Origin: Verrucomicrobiaceae bacterium
GTDB taxonomy: Bacteria > Verrucomicrobiota > Verrucomicrobiia > Chthoniobacterales > JAATET01
Reading direction: 5' to 3'
NCBI GenBank assembly: GCA_027488755.1
Contig: JAIYAZ010000076.1
Location: forward strand, 1 to 51,800
DNA length: 51,800 bases
The notes under the pieces were generated by a model. The model made no database searches and was not told the origin of the DNA. It worked only from the letters and a program-made list of their open reading frames with translations. The position numbers were made by a program, and so were the translations under genes. Below, piece by piece: positions 8,560 through 17,205 of this stretch (its first letter is position 1; the number at the start of each line of letters is the position of its first letter).

Positions 8560-9021
8560 ATGAAACGCGCCACCATCCTCAACCGAGACCTCTCCGCCGC
8601 CCTCGCCAGCCTCGGCCATGGCGACACCCTCATCGTTTGCGACGCCGGTTTCCCCGTGCCCAACGACGCCCGCCGCATCGACCTCGCCGTCTGCCGCGAC
8701 CTGCCCCGCCTCGAACCTGTGCTCGAAGCCATCGCCGCCGAATGTGTCTTTGAAAAACTCTCCGTCGGCAACGAGGTCCGCGACTACAATCCGCCCCTTC
8801 ACCGCGAACTCACGCGCATCTTCCCCGGCCTGCCGGTCGAGTTTGTTCCTCACGCCGACATCATGACGCAGCTCGTGCAGCGCGCCAAAGTCATCGTCCG
8901 CACTGGCGCCTTCAATCCCTGGGGCAACATCGTCCTCCATTCGATTCCCGATGTCCCAAAATGGTTCGAAGCTCCCGGCGTCATCGTCCCGGAATGGTAT
9001 CAAGCCAGTGTCCAAAAATAG
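8560..9021 (+). CDS. rbsD: D-ribose pyranase-like protein (RbsD family)
   Basis: This 153-residue protein matches RbsD from its first residues. MKRATILNRDLSAALASLGH includes the catalytic His20, then come DTLIVCDAGFPVP, RIDLAVCRDLP and the C-terminal RTGAFNPWGNIVLHS strand. RbsD interconverts pyranose and furanose forms of ribose (and related sugars through the RbsD/FucU family) before kinase action. Compared with the usual 130-140 residues it has an extra tail (DVPKWFEAPGVIVPEWY) that could alter subunit packing. It follows the aldolase by 20 bases and belongs to the same operon as rbsK. Confidence 0.88.
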   Translation: MKRATILNRDLSAALASLGHGDTLIVCDAGFPVPNDARRIDLAVCRDLPRLEPVLEAIAAECVFEKLSVGNEVRDYNPPLHRELTRIFPGLPVEFVPHADIMTQLVQRAKVIVRTGAFNPWGNIVLHSIPDVPKWFEAPGVIVPEWYQASVQK

Positions 9022-9074
9022 TCCAGGGGTCATCGCGCCCACATCGCCTTGATTCCCCAAAGATACATGCACAA

Positions 9075-11198
9075 TTGAACACCTCCTTTCGCCTTAACCC
9101 CAAGGGCTGCGACGCCTCGGCCACCGGCCCCTGGGCCACGCTCACCGGCGCACGCGACGCCCTGCGCAAGCTTCGAGCCGATGGAAAACTCATCGGCCAT
9201 GCCACCGTTCAAGTCGCTCCAGGACACTACTGGCTGACTGAGCCGGTCACCTTCGATCCGCGCGACAGTCACACCACCTACGCCGCCCAGGCGGGGGCGG
9301 GGAAATCTGTTTTCGATGGCGGCCGCGTGCTCACCGGCTGGAAGGAAACCACTCACGCCGGACAACGCGCTTGGACACTAGATCTTCCCGAAGTCTCATC
9401 CGGCGCACTCAATCTCCGTTCGCTCTTCGTTGCCGGTCAACGCCGCCCCCGCGCCCGCCTGCCCAAATTTTCCCCCAACGCCTGTGATGTCGAAAAAACC
9501 TTCCGTCTCGGTGCGATGCGGTTTCCCGAAAAACGGGGGTTGTTTGCCGGCGACCACGTCTTCAAGCCCGCCGAGGGGGACATGCAAGCCTGGCCCAGCC
9601 TTCACGATGCCGAGATTGTTCTCCTTCACTACTGGGTCGAGACCCGGCTGCCCAATCCCCGCCTCGATCCGGCCACCGGATGGGTCCATTGCGCCCGCCG
9701 CTCTGTTTTCAACCTCTATGAGTCCTTCAACCCCAAGTTCGCCCGCTACTACATCGACAACCTCGCCGAAGCCCTCAACGAGCCCGGCGAATGGTATGTG
9801 AACCGCTCGACCGGACGCCTCACCTACCTACCCCTCGAGGGTGAAACAATCGCCACCACCCGCGTGATCCTCCCGCTCATCACCCGTTTCCTCGACATCA
9901 CCGGCTATGCCTACAATCGCGGCCCTGGCGGCATCGGCGACCCCCTTGGTGGGCGACCCGTGGAAAACCTCGTTTTCACCGGCCTCACCTTCCGGCATAG
10001 CGACTGGTATCAGCCCTCCGCCGCGATGCTTCCGCATGACCGGGCATCGGCCATGGGGGTGACGGATGTGCCCATTGGCAGTGCCCCGCAATCCGCCGCC
10101 CATATTCCCGCCGCGGTCCATTTCCAATGGGCACGTGACTGCCGCTTCGAAAACAACACCGTCGAGCAAACCGGCTTCACCGCCCTGGAGTTTGGCTCCG
10201 GCTGCCGCGACTGTTCGGCTAGTCACAATACCCTCCAACATCTTGGTGGAGGCGGTGTGAAAATCGAAGGCTCCGAACTCGATGGCCCGCCCGTTGACCG
10301 CACCGGGCACATCCGCATTACCGACAACACCATCCGGCACGTTGGACGCGTCTTCCACCAAAGTTGCGGCATTCTCCTCACCCACGCCTTTGACTGCACC
10401 CTTGCCCACAACGAGATTGCCCATACCTGCTACACCGGCATCTCCGTCGGCTGGAGCTGGGGCTTCCGCGAGACCATCACCCGCAACATCCGGATTGAAA
10501 ATAACTTCATCCACGACATCTGCGAAGGCGTGCTCAGTGACAACGGAGGCATCTACCTGCTAGGCGTCCAGCCCGGCACCGTCGTGCGCGGCAACCACAT
10601 CACCCGCGTCACCGCCGCCGACTACGGCGGCTCCGGCATCTACCCCGATGAGGGTTGCTCCCACGTCGTCATCGAGCACAACTGGGTGCATGACATCCAG
10701 GGCAGTGCCCTCGGCATTCATTTCGCGCGGGAACTCGTCGTGCGCCACAACGTCCTCGCCCGCACCGGCGAATCCTTTGCCGGCATCGGCCGGGTCGAAA
10801 ATGAGATCCAGGCCACCCTGCTGCATAACCTCTTCCTCGGTCCCGCCAAATCGCTCTACAGCGGTGCCTACAAAGGGGATGTGCGCCACGGCTTCGTGAC
10901 CGACGCCAACGTGCTCGGCTTTGCCACCTCCGCCGACCTTCCTCCCATCACCCACCCCGACTGGCGCAAGGACGCCCCGCACCGCATCAGCTTTGCCGAC
11001 TGGCAGAAAGCCGGACACGATCGCAACTCCCTCGTCACCCGGATCAAGGCCAAAGAAACAAACACAAACTTCGTGCTGCCGAAAAACTCCCCGGCACTCG
11101 CCGCCGGTTTCAAACCCTACGATTGGAGTCTCTGCGGCCCTCGCTCGGCTACCGAAGCCGCCGCAACATCCCAGCCTGTCTCGTCCATTTCCCGTTAG
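9075..11198 (+). CDS. Right-handed parallel beta-helix protein, probable glycan-active enzyme
   Basis: The protein starts like many bacterial beta-helix carbohydrate-active proteins (FRLNPKGCDASATGPWATLTGARDALRKL, then VQVAPGHYWLTEPVTF), which resembles GH141/GH120 or polysaccharide-lyase-type helices. The central part (about residues 290-600) is made of Asn-rich coils such as ITDNTIRHVG, LAHNEIAHTCYTGISVGW, IENNFIHDI and IEHNWVHDI. I chose TTG 9075 as start because it opens directly with the family N-terminus and clears the rbsD gene; ATG starts at 8961 and 8994 would overlap rbsD. No signal peptide is seen with this start. The length is 707 residues. The catalytic residues and substrate are unknown. 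Confidence 0.7.
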   Translation: MNTSFRLNPKGCDASATGPWATLTGARDALRKLRADGKLIGHATVQVAPGHYWLTEPVTFDPRDSHTTYAAQAGAGKSVFDGGRVLTGWKETTHAGQRAWTLDLPEVSSGALNLRSLFVAGQRRPRARLPKFSPNACDVEKTFRLGAMRFPEKRGLFAGDHVFKPAEGDMQAWPSLHDAEIVLLHYWVETRLPNPRLDPATGWVHCARRSVFNLYESFNPKFARYYIDNLAEALNEPGEWYVNRSTGRLTYLPLEGETIATTRVILPLITRFLDITGYAYNRGPGGIGDPLGGRPVENLVFTGLTFRHSDWYQPSAAMLPHDRASAMGVTDVPIGSAPQSAAHIPAAVHFQWARDCRFENNTVEQTGFTALEFGSGCRDCSASHNTLQHLGGGGVKIEGSELDGPPVDRTGHIRITDNTIRHVGRVFHQSCGILLTHAFDCTLAHNEIAHTCYTGISVGWSWGFRETITRNIRIENNFIHDICEGVLSDNGGIYLLGVQPGTVVRGNHITRVTAADYGGSGIYPDEGCSHVVIEHNWVHDIQGSALGIHFARELVVRHNVLARTGESFAGIGRVENEIQATLLHNLFLGPAKSLYSGAYKGDVRHGFVTDANVLGFATSADLPPITHPDWRKDAPHRISFADWQKAGHDRNSLVTRIKAKETNTNFVLPKNSPALAAGFKPYDWSLCGPRSATEAAATSQPVSSISR

Positions 11199-11248
11199 AA
11201 AACTGAAATCAAAACACGCTCAACACAACCTGCTTATCACGCCCTACC

Positions 11249-13318
11249 ATGCCCGCCCCAAGCCGATCCCAAGTTCGCCGCATTCCCTCTGATCCCTGGA
11301 ACGGCAAGTTTCGGCAAATCCATCTCGATTTCCACAACTCACCTTACATCGCCGATCTCGCCGCCGACTTCGACGCTCCCGCCCTGGCCCGCCGTTTCAA
11401 GGCTGCCCACGTGAACAGCGTTATCGTCTTCTCCAAGTGCGTCCACGGGATGGGCTATTACCCGTCCAAAATAGTTGAGCCCCATCCCGCGCTCAAGGGA
11501 CGCGATCTCATGGGCGAAATGATCGAGGCGCTCCAAGCCGAGGGCATTCGCGCACCCATCTACACCATCATCGGCTGGGAAGAAAACCTCGCCCAGAAAC
11601 GCCCCGAGTGGATGCAATTGTGCGCCGACGGCTCGTTCGCCCAAAACGCCTGCGCCTCCGACGGATTTTCCCAGGAACCCGGTCGCTACCGCTGGCTCAA
11701 TTTCAACCACCCCGATTACCAGAACTACTACGAGGCCCATCTCGACGAGTTGCTGAAAAACTATCCCTGCGACGGTTTTTTTCTCGATATGCTCGTTGTC
11801 CACCCCAAGGCCGATTGGAGCGATCAAGCCATCGCCTTTCGCGAAAAGCACCGGCTGCTGGGCCGCGATGCCCTCACGCACTCCCGCTACGAAACCGCGG
11901 TGCAGACCGCCTTCACCCGCCGCTTCACCAAACAAATCCGCGCCCGCGCCCCGCGCGCCTCGATTTTCTACAACGCGGAAAATCGCCTCTTCACCCGCGC
12001 CGATCTCGGCGTCGTCCGCCGCGCCGCCGACCAGACGCATTCCGAGATCGAATCGCTGCCCTCCGGCATGTGGAACTACGCGCACTTTCCCCGCGCCGCT
12101 CGCAACCTCCGGGCCCGCGGCCCTTTTCTTGGCATGACCGGACGTTTCCAAAAAATGTGGGGCGATTTCGGCGGCATCAAACCCGTGCCCGCTCTCGAAT
12201 TCGAGTGCTTCCGCACCCAGGCCCTCGGTGGTGCCAATTCCGTCGGCGATCAACTCCATCCGCGCGGCACGCTCGACGAAGGCGCCTACCAGCTCATCGG
12301 CGAGGTGTTCGCCCAGTGCGCCGCCGCCGAACCTTTCTACGCCGGCACCCGCCCTTGCCCCACCGTGGCCGTCGTGTGTCCCCACGATCCGGAAGGCGAC
12401 GAACACCGCTCCACCCTCGTCGAGGAGGGGCTCGTCGCGCTGTGTCAGGAAAACCACTACGACTGCGCCGTCATCAACGAGGACGACAACCTGCGCCCCT
12501 TCGCCCTCGTGCTCCTCGGCGACGGCACCCGCCTCACCGACAAGCTCCGAAAAAAACTCGCCGCCTACTCCGCCGCCGGGGGCAAAATCCTCGCCGCCAG
12601 CAACACCGCCTTCGCCACCTACGAGCCCGGCACCTGTGGCTGGGGACCGTTTTCCAGTCTCACCTTCCTCGGCGAGGGAGCCTTTGCGCCTGCCTATCTG
12701 AGCGCCCGCGCCTCCGGTCCGCTCGCCGCCGCGCTTGGAACCGACGACCGCGTCATCTACCAGCGCGGCCTACGTGTCAAAGCGGCCAAGGGCGTGGCCG
12801 TCTGGGCCGACCGCGTCGCGCCCTATTTCCGGCGCAGCGACCTGCGGTTTTGTTCCCACTTCCAGACTCCACCCGATAAGAAGATCGCGGGCGAGATCGG
12901 TGTCGCCGGGGGAGAAAATTGGGCCTACTTCGCCGACCCGATTTTTTCGGAATACCGCCAGAGCGCGAACCTCGCCGTCTCCCGCGCCTTCAACGCGACA
13001 ATCGCCCGTCTCATCGGCCCACCCCCGCACGGCCAAGGCCTGAAGAGCACCGTGCGCCTCTACCCGCTGCGTGCGGGTCGCGACCTCAAACTCACGCTCC
13101 TTCACTACCTGCCCGAGCGCCGTGCGCTCAACCAGGACATCATCGCCGAGCGCCTCGGCTTCGGCGGCCAGGTCCTCCGCCTGCCGGACCACGTCGCGAC
13201 CGTGCGCATGCACGCGACCGGCGAAAACCTCGCCCGCACCGTCGACGGGGGCTTCGCCCTGCCCGTCACCGAGGGTCGCCTGTTGCTTGATGTCCCCGGA
13301 TTTTTCCGCAGCCGGTGA
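11249..13318 (+). CDS. GHL6-type hypothetical glycosyl hydrolase with TIM barrel
   Basis: This 689-residue protein resembles the 'hypothetical glycosyl hydrolase 6' family. Matching segments are FRQIHLDFHNSPYIADL, FKAAHVNSVIVFSKCVHGMGYYPSKI, LMGEMIEALQAEGIRAPIYTIIGWEENLAQKRPEWM and CDGFFLDMLVVHP, a strand ending in an Asp that could be catalytic. The middle (about 340-480) looks like a beta-galactosidase-trimerisation or glutamine-amidotransferase-like alpha/beta domain, and the end is beta-rich. Related proteins are often annotated as fucosidase- or galactosidase-like, but no activity can be assigned. It has no signal peptide and follows the beta-helix gene by 50 bases as the last gene of operon A. 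Confidence 0.72.
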   Translation: MPAPSRSQVRRIPSDPWNGKFRQIHLDFHNSPYIADLAADFDAPALARRFKAAHVNSVIVFSKCVHGMGYYPSKIVEPHPALKGRDLMGEMIEALQAEGIRAPIYTIIGWEENLAQKRPEWMQLCADGSFAQNACASDGFSQEPGRYRWLNFNHPDYQNYYEAHLDELLKNYPCDGFFLDMLVVHPKADWSDQAIAFREKHRLLGRDALTHSRYETAVQTAFTRRFTKQIRARAPRASIFYNAENRLFTRADLGVVRRAADQTHSEIESLPSGMWNYAHFPRAARNLRARGPFLGMTGRFQKMWGDFGGIKPVPALEFECFRTQALGGANSVGDQLHPRGTLDEGAYQLIGEVFAQCAAAEPFYAGTRPCPTVAVVCPHDPEGDEHRSTLVEEGLVALCQENHYDCAVINEDDNLRPFALVLLGDGTRLTDKLRKKLAAYSAAGGKILAASNTAFATYEPGTCGWGPFSSLTFLGEGAFAPAYLSARASGPLAAALGTDDRVIYQRGLRVKAAKGVAVWADRVAPYFRRSDLRFCSHFQTPPDKKIAGEIGVAGGENWAYFADPIFSEYRQSANLAVSRAFNATIARLIGPPPHGQGLKSTVRLYPLRAGRDLKLTLLHYLPERRALNQDIIAERLGFGGQVLRLPDHVATVRMHATGENLARTVDGGFALPVTEGRLLLDVPGFFRSR

Positions 13319-13337
13319 ATTCGGACAGCGCGACTCT

Positions 13338-14252
13338 TTACGAGGTCCGCGCAAACGCCCCCGGCGTCACGCCCACATGCCGTTTGAAAACCGTGGAGAA
13401 ATACTGGCTCGACGAAAACCCCAGCGCCTCCGTCACCGCCGCGTTGCTCCTTCCTAACCCCAGCAACACCTTCGCCCGCGCCAGCCTTCGCTCCAGCGCA
13501 TAGGCGTTCAAACTCAGCCCCGTCTCGCGTCGAAAACGCTCCTGCAGTTGCGTCGCCCCCAGCCTGGCCACCCGCGCCAGCTCTTGCACCGTCGGCCAGT
13601 CCGCCGGGCTCTGCTCAAAATGCCGCGCCACCCGCGCCACCGGTTCGGAAAACGCCGCTCCTCCGGCCACCCCCGCCTCGTGCGCCCGCACCACCGCCAC
13701 CAGCAGCCCCGCAACCGCCGCCTGCATGCCCGCCCGAACCCAGCGATCCCGCCGCCGCGCTTCCTCCAACACCCGGTCAAACGCCTCGCCCACGCCCGCC
13801 CCCGCCGCGCGCGGTCGCGAGGCCGCCGCCGCCAGCGCCGACACCAACCGCGCCAGACGCGTGTCGGTCGGCGCCGCATGGATCTGCAGAAAATCCATCC
13901 GACACCGCTCCATCATCGCGCGAGCGCCGCCGTGCTCCGCCGCCGGCGCCAACACCAGCACCTCGCCCGGCCCGAGCAACACCGGCCTCCCGTCGATTTC
14001 CCAAGTCAGGTTCCCTTGCCGTAGTAAACAGATCTCATACGCGTTTTCGTGCCGGTGCGGCGGCAGTTCCGGCAAGGCTCGCCGGTAACGCACCCGCCCC
14101 AGATGCGGCACCTCGCGCAGGTGTGTATCCGGCCATAGATACGTCTCGCGCTCGCCCTCTCGCGAGCTCTCCAGCACCGGCAGGCGCGCCCCCGCGTGTT
14201 CCCGCGCCACCGTGCGAGGCGTCCGGCTGCGGCTGGTTTTTCTTTTCGGCAT
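13338..14252 (-). CDS. AraC-family transcriptional regulator
   Basis: This protein of about 304 residues has an N-terminal cupin sensor (ALPELPPHRHENAYEICLLRQG, then GEVLVLAPAAEHGG, about residues 45-105) and a C-terminal AraC domain. That domain contains TVQELARVARLGATQLQERFRRETGLS and AVTEALGFSSSQYFSTVFKRHVGVTPGAFAR. The HHxN/E-type residues in the cupin may bind a metal or ligand. I prefer ATG 14252 (MPKRKTSRS) over the in-frame start at 14366, which would run into the divergent gene and its operator. It should control operon B across the palindrome at 14266-14285. The C-termini of this gene and the GHL6 gene converge, 19 bases apart. Confidence 0.9.
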   Translation of the reverse strand: MPKRKTSRSRTPRTVAREHAGARLPVLESSREGERETYLWPDTHLREVPHLGRVRYRRALPELPPHRHENAYEICLLRQGNLTWEIDGRPVLLGPGEVLVLAPAAEHGGARAMMERCRMDFLQIHAAPTDTRLARLVSALAAAASRPRAAGAGVGEAFDRVLEEARRRDRWVRAGMQAAVAGLLVAVVRAHEAGVAGGAAFSEPVARVARHFEQSPADWPTVQELARVARLGATQLQERFRRETGLSLNAYALERRLARAKVLLGLGRSNAAVTEALGFSSSQYFSTVFKRHVGVTPGAFARTS

Positions 14253-14265
14253 GTTGTGTATGAAA

Positions 14266-14285
14266 TCAATCGGGCGTCCGATTGA
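14266..14285. promoter_or_regulatory. Perfect 20-bp palindrome, probable operator
   Basis: TCAATCGG-GCGT-CCGATTGA is a perfect inverted repeat with eight-base arms and a four-base centre. It lies in the 73-base gap between the divergent AraC gene and the first gene of operon B, 13 bases before the regulator's start and about 40 before the dehydratase's. Position and symmetry point to an operator controlling one or both directions. AraC proteins usually bind direct repeats, so another regulator such as a LacI-type protein could be the ligand. Confidence 0.65.
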
Positions 14286-14325
14286 AAACATTAAGTGCCC
14301 CGACTCGGTTATTCTTCGCTTACGC

Positions 14326-15552
14326 ATGAAAATCACCCGCGTCTCCACGGCCGTCGTCGAGGCCAACTTCCACTGGACCTACGTTCGCGTTTACAGCGAC
14401 TTGGGCGGCGGCGTTTACGGCACCGGCGAATGTTTCTTCGCCCCCGGCCTCACCAACATCATCCAGGAGTTCTCCGGCATCCTCGTCGGCGAAGACTTCC
14501 GCAACATCGAGCGTCTCGTCGAAAAGATGCGCTGGGCCGCCTCTGGCGCCGGCTCCCTCGGCGGCATCATCTGGAACGCCATCACCGGCATCGAGGCCGC
14601 CCTCTGGGACCTTAAGGGCAAGGCCCTCGGCCTGCCCGTTTACGAGCTGCTCGGCGGCAAGTTCCGCAACCGCGTCCGCATCTACCTCGACTGCCACGCC
14701 GACGGCGCCTTGGAAGCCCTCTCGCCTTTGCTCCAGCCCAGCACCCCTTCGTGGGACAAGACCGGCCATGGCCACGCCGGTCTCGACCGCGCCGCCATCA
14801 TCGAAGCCTCCGCCAACCGGGCCCGCGCCATGGCCAAGCTCGGTTATACCGCCCTCAAGTTCGACCTCGATCTGCCCGACACCCGTTTCGATTCGCCCGA
14901 GGGCTACGCCCTCACCTCGCGCGATATGGACTGGATGATCCAGCTCGTCCACGGCGTGCGCTCCGCCGTCGGTGGCGATGTGGACCTCGCCTTCGACGCC
15001 CACTGGCGTTACCGCCCGAATGAGATTCTCCAGGTCATGCGCGCCATCGAGGGTTGCCGCCTGCTCTGGTTGGAAGACCCCGTGCCGCCGCACGACATGG
15101 CCTCCCTGCGCTACCTGCGCGACCACACCAGCACGCCCATCGGCACCGGCGAAAACCTGCAACTGCGCCAGGGCTTCCGCCAGCTCATCCACGAAGACCT
15201 CGCCGATGTCGTCGCCCCCGATCTCCAGAAAGCCGGCGGTCTCGCCGAGGCCCGCAAGATCGCCGCCATGGCCGATCTCTCCAACAAGCCCATCGCCCCG
15301 CACATGATCGGCAGTCCCCTCGCCCTCATGGCGTCGAGCCACTTCTCGGCAACCATCCCCAACTTCCTCGCGTGCGAATTCCACGCCCACGACGTGCCGT
15401 TCACCCACGAGCTCATCCAGGGCGGCACCGCCTCCTGGTTCCAGCCGGGCTGGGTCACCTTGCCCGACCGCCCGGGCTACGGCATCGAGCTCGACGAAAA
15501 AGTTGCCCGCCGCCACGCCGTCCCCGGCACGCGCTGGTTCGACAGTGTCTAA
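14326..15552 (+). CDS. Enolase-superfamily sugar-acid dehydratase (mandelate racemase/muconate lactonizing family)
   Basis: This 408-residue protein has the enolase-superfamily cap (residues 1-120) and barrel. Visible active-site candidates are Lys178 and Asp180 (ALKFDLDLPD), the metal ligands Asp224 (LAFDAHWRY), Glu250 (WLEDPVPP) and Glu276 (GTGENLQLR), and His326 (APHMIGSP). This arrangement fits sugar-acid dehydratases, which turn an aldonate into a 2-keto-3-deoxy acid. ATG 14326 (MKITRVSTAVVEANFHWTYV) gives the family N-terminus; the longer frame from 14212 would run through the operator. Downstream dehydrogenase, lactonase and aldolase genes support the role. The specific sugar acid is not resolvable. 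Confidence 0.85.
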   Translation: MKITRVSTAVVEANFHWTYVRVYSDLGGGVYGTGECFFAPGLTNIIQEFSGILVGEDFRNIERLVEKMRWAASGAGSLGGIIWNAITGIEAALWDLKGKALGLPVYELLGGKFRNRVRIYLDCHADGALEALSPLLQPSTPSWDKTGHGHAGLDRAAIIEASANRARAMAKLGYTALKFDLDLPDTRFDSPEGYALTSRDMDWMIQLVHGVRSAVGGDVDLAFDAHWRYRPNEILQVMRAIEGCRLLWLEDPVPPHDMASLRYLRDHTSTPIGTGENLQLRQGFRQLIHEDLADVVAPDLQKAGGLAEARKIAAMADLSNKPIAPHMIGSPLALMASSHFSATIPNFLACEFHAHDVPFTHELIQGGTASWFQPGWVTLPDRPGYGIELDEKVARRHAVPGTRWFDSV

Positions 15553-15564
15553 CGCCCACCCGCC

Positions 15565-16311
15565 ATGAGACTCTCTGGAAAAACCGCGCTCATCACCGGG
15601 GCCACCCGCGGCATCGGCGCCGAGCTCGCCCGCGGCTTCGCCCGCGAGGGCGCGCAGGTGTGGCTGCACGGCCGCGATGCCGCCAGTGGAGAAAAACTCG
15701 CCGCCGAACTGGGCGGCGGGTTCCTCGCCGCCGACTTGGGCGACACCGCGCAAGTCGCCGCGTTGACCGCCGCCGTCCTGCGCGAGTGCCCGCGCCTCGA
15801 CATCCTGGTCAACAACGCCGGCGTCGAGCTCATCATGCCGTTCGTCGAACTCGACCTGGCCAAACTCGACCAGATGTGGGCCGTCAATGTGCGCGCCGCC
15901 GCCCAGCTCATCCACGGCTTGCTGCCCGCGTTGCGCACCTCCGGTGCCGCCTCGGTCATCAACGTCACCTCGATCCACCAGACCGTTCCGTATCCGCACA
16001 ACTCCGGTTACTCGCTCACCAAGGCGGCCCTCGGCATGCTCACGCAGACACTCGCCATCGAGCTCGCCCCGTTCGGCATCCGCGTGAACAACTTCGCCCC
16101 CGGCGCGGTCGAGACCGACATCAACCGCGAGGTCGTCGAGTCCATGCGCGCCGAGTTCGCGGACTGGATACCCGCCGGGCGCGTCGCGCAGACCACCGAG
16201 ATGATCGGCCCCGCCGTGTTCCTCGCCTGCGCTGAGTCCGGCTACGTTACCGGTGCCACCTTGGTCGCCGACGGTGGCTACTCGCACCACCTCGTGCGTT
16301 ATCGCCCATGA
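15565..16311 (+). CDS. Short-chain dehydrogenase/reductase, likely sugar dehydrogenase
   Basis: A 248-residue classical SDR with the nucleotide-binding motif TGATRGIGAELARGFAREGA, NNAG (NNAGVELIMPF), catalytic Ser before the active site (INVTSIHQ) and Tyr149-x-x-x-Lys153 (YSLTK). The C-terminal GATLVADGGYSHH is typical of glucose-dehydrogenase-like and sugar-oxidising SDRs. It likely oxidises an aldose to its lactone with NAD(P)+. It begins 12 bases after the dehydratase gene and overlaps the lactonase gene with ATGA, so the three are co-translated in the order needed by a non-phosphorylating sugar oxidation pathway. Confidence 0.85.
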   Translation: MRLSGKTALITGATRGIGAELARGFAREGAQVWLHGRDAASGEKLAAELGGGFLAADLGDTAQVAALTAAVLRECPRLDILVNNAGVELIMPFVELDLAKLDQMWAVNVRAAAQLIHGLLPALRTSGAASVINVTSIHQTVPYPHNSGYSLTKAALGMLTQTLAIELAPFGIRVNNFAPGAVETDINREVVESMRAEFADWIPAGRVAQTTEMIGPAVFLACAESGYVTGATLVADGGYSHHLVRYRP

Positions 16312-17198
16312 ATTCACCCGTGGGCAACGTCACCATATTACCTTCGCCCCGCTGCCTGCTGGGCGAGGGCCCCGTCTGGCGCGATGAAGCCCTATGGTGG
16401 GTGGACATCGAGGGCCGAGCCTTGCACCGCCATGCGCCGGGTTCCGGCGCTGGCGAGGTGCCGCCGGTAGCCACGTTTAACGACACCCTCGGTTGCGTCG
16501 TCCCGCGCCGCTCCGGCGGCTGGGTCGCCGGCGTCGGCTCCGCGCTCGCCTGGCTCACGCCCGCGGGCCGCGTCACGCGAACCCTCCCGTTGCCCGGCAC
16601 GACCGCCGCGAGTCGTTGCAACGACGGCAAGGCCGACCCCTCCGGCCGCCTCTGGATCGGCACCATGGCGCGCGACGCCAGCGATGGTAGCGGTGGGCTC
16701 TACCGGCTCGACACCGACGGCTCGATCCACCGCCTGCTCCAAGGCTGCGGCATCGCTAATGGCCTCGCGTGGAGTCGCGACCGCACCCGCTTTTATTTTG
16801 CCGACAGCCTGCGCCGCAACGTCCGCGTATTTCCTTACGACAACCAAACCGGCTCCATCGGTGAAGGGCGTGTGCTCGCCGAGATTCCCGCCGCCGCCGG
16901 ATTTCCCGACGGCCTCACCCTTGATCGCGATGATCACGTCTGGCTCGCACTCTGGGGCGGACACGCAGTCATCCAGATCGATGGCCGCACCGGCGCCACC
17001 CTGGCCACCGTGAAACTGCCCACACCCCACGTCACCTCTTGTGCCTTCGGCGGTGCGGATCACTCCACGTTGTTCGTCACCACCGCCCACAATGCACTTA
17101 ACCTAGCAGAGCAGTCTGCCTACCCAAATGCCGGACGCACTTTCGCAGTTACTCTGCCTGGCTGCGCTGGCTTCGCCCCCTTTCTCACTTTTCTCTAA
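16308..17198 (+). CDS. SMP-30/gluconolactonase family lactonase
   Basis: This 296-residue six-bladed beta-propeller protein begins with the diagnostic CLLGEGPVWRDEALWWVDI (metal-binding Glu). It continues with SRCNDGKADPSGRLWIGTM, GCGIANGLAWSRD and FPDGLTLDRDDHVWLALWGG, which carry the other metal ligands (Asn and Asp). Family members hydrolyse sugar lactones to aldonates with a divalent cation. The ATG overlaps the SDR stop (ATGA). The last 15 or so residues (ending CAGFAPFLTFL) are more hydrophobic than usual, so a small sequence change near the end is possible. It supplies the substrate for the dehydratase at 14326. Confidence 0.87.
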   Translation: MNSPVGNVTILPSPRCLLGEGPVWRDEALWWVDIEGRALHRHAPGSGAGEVPPVATFNDTLGCVVPRRSGGWVAGVGSALAWLTPAGRVTRTLPLPGTTAASRCNDGKADPSGRLWIGTMARDASDGSGGLYRLDTDGSIHRLLQGCGIANGLAWSRDRTRFYFADSLRRNVRVFPYDNQTGSIGEGRVLAEIPAAAGFPDGLTLDRDDHVWLALWGGHAVIQIDGRTGATLATVKLPTPHVTSCAFGGADHSTLFVTTAHNALNLAEQSAYPNAGRTFAVTLPGCAGFAPFLTFL

Positions 17199-17205
17199 AA
17201 ATCCC

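Noticed and set aside
14320-16317. 665-codon open frame on the minus strand opposite the dehydratase and SDR genes
   Set aside because: The plus strand encodes two clear enzymes with catalytic motifs here. The antisense frame is Gly/Asp/Glu/Val-repetitive, as expected from GC-rich codon bias.
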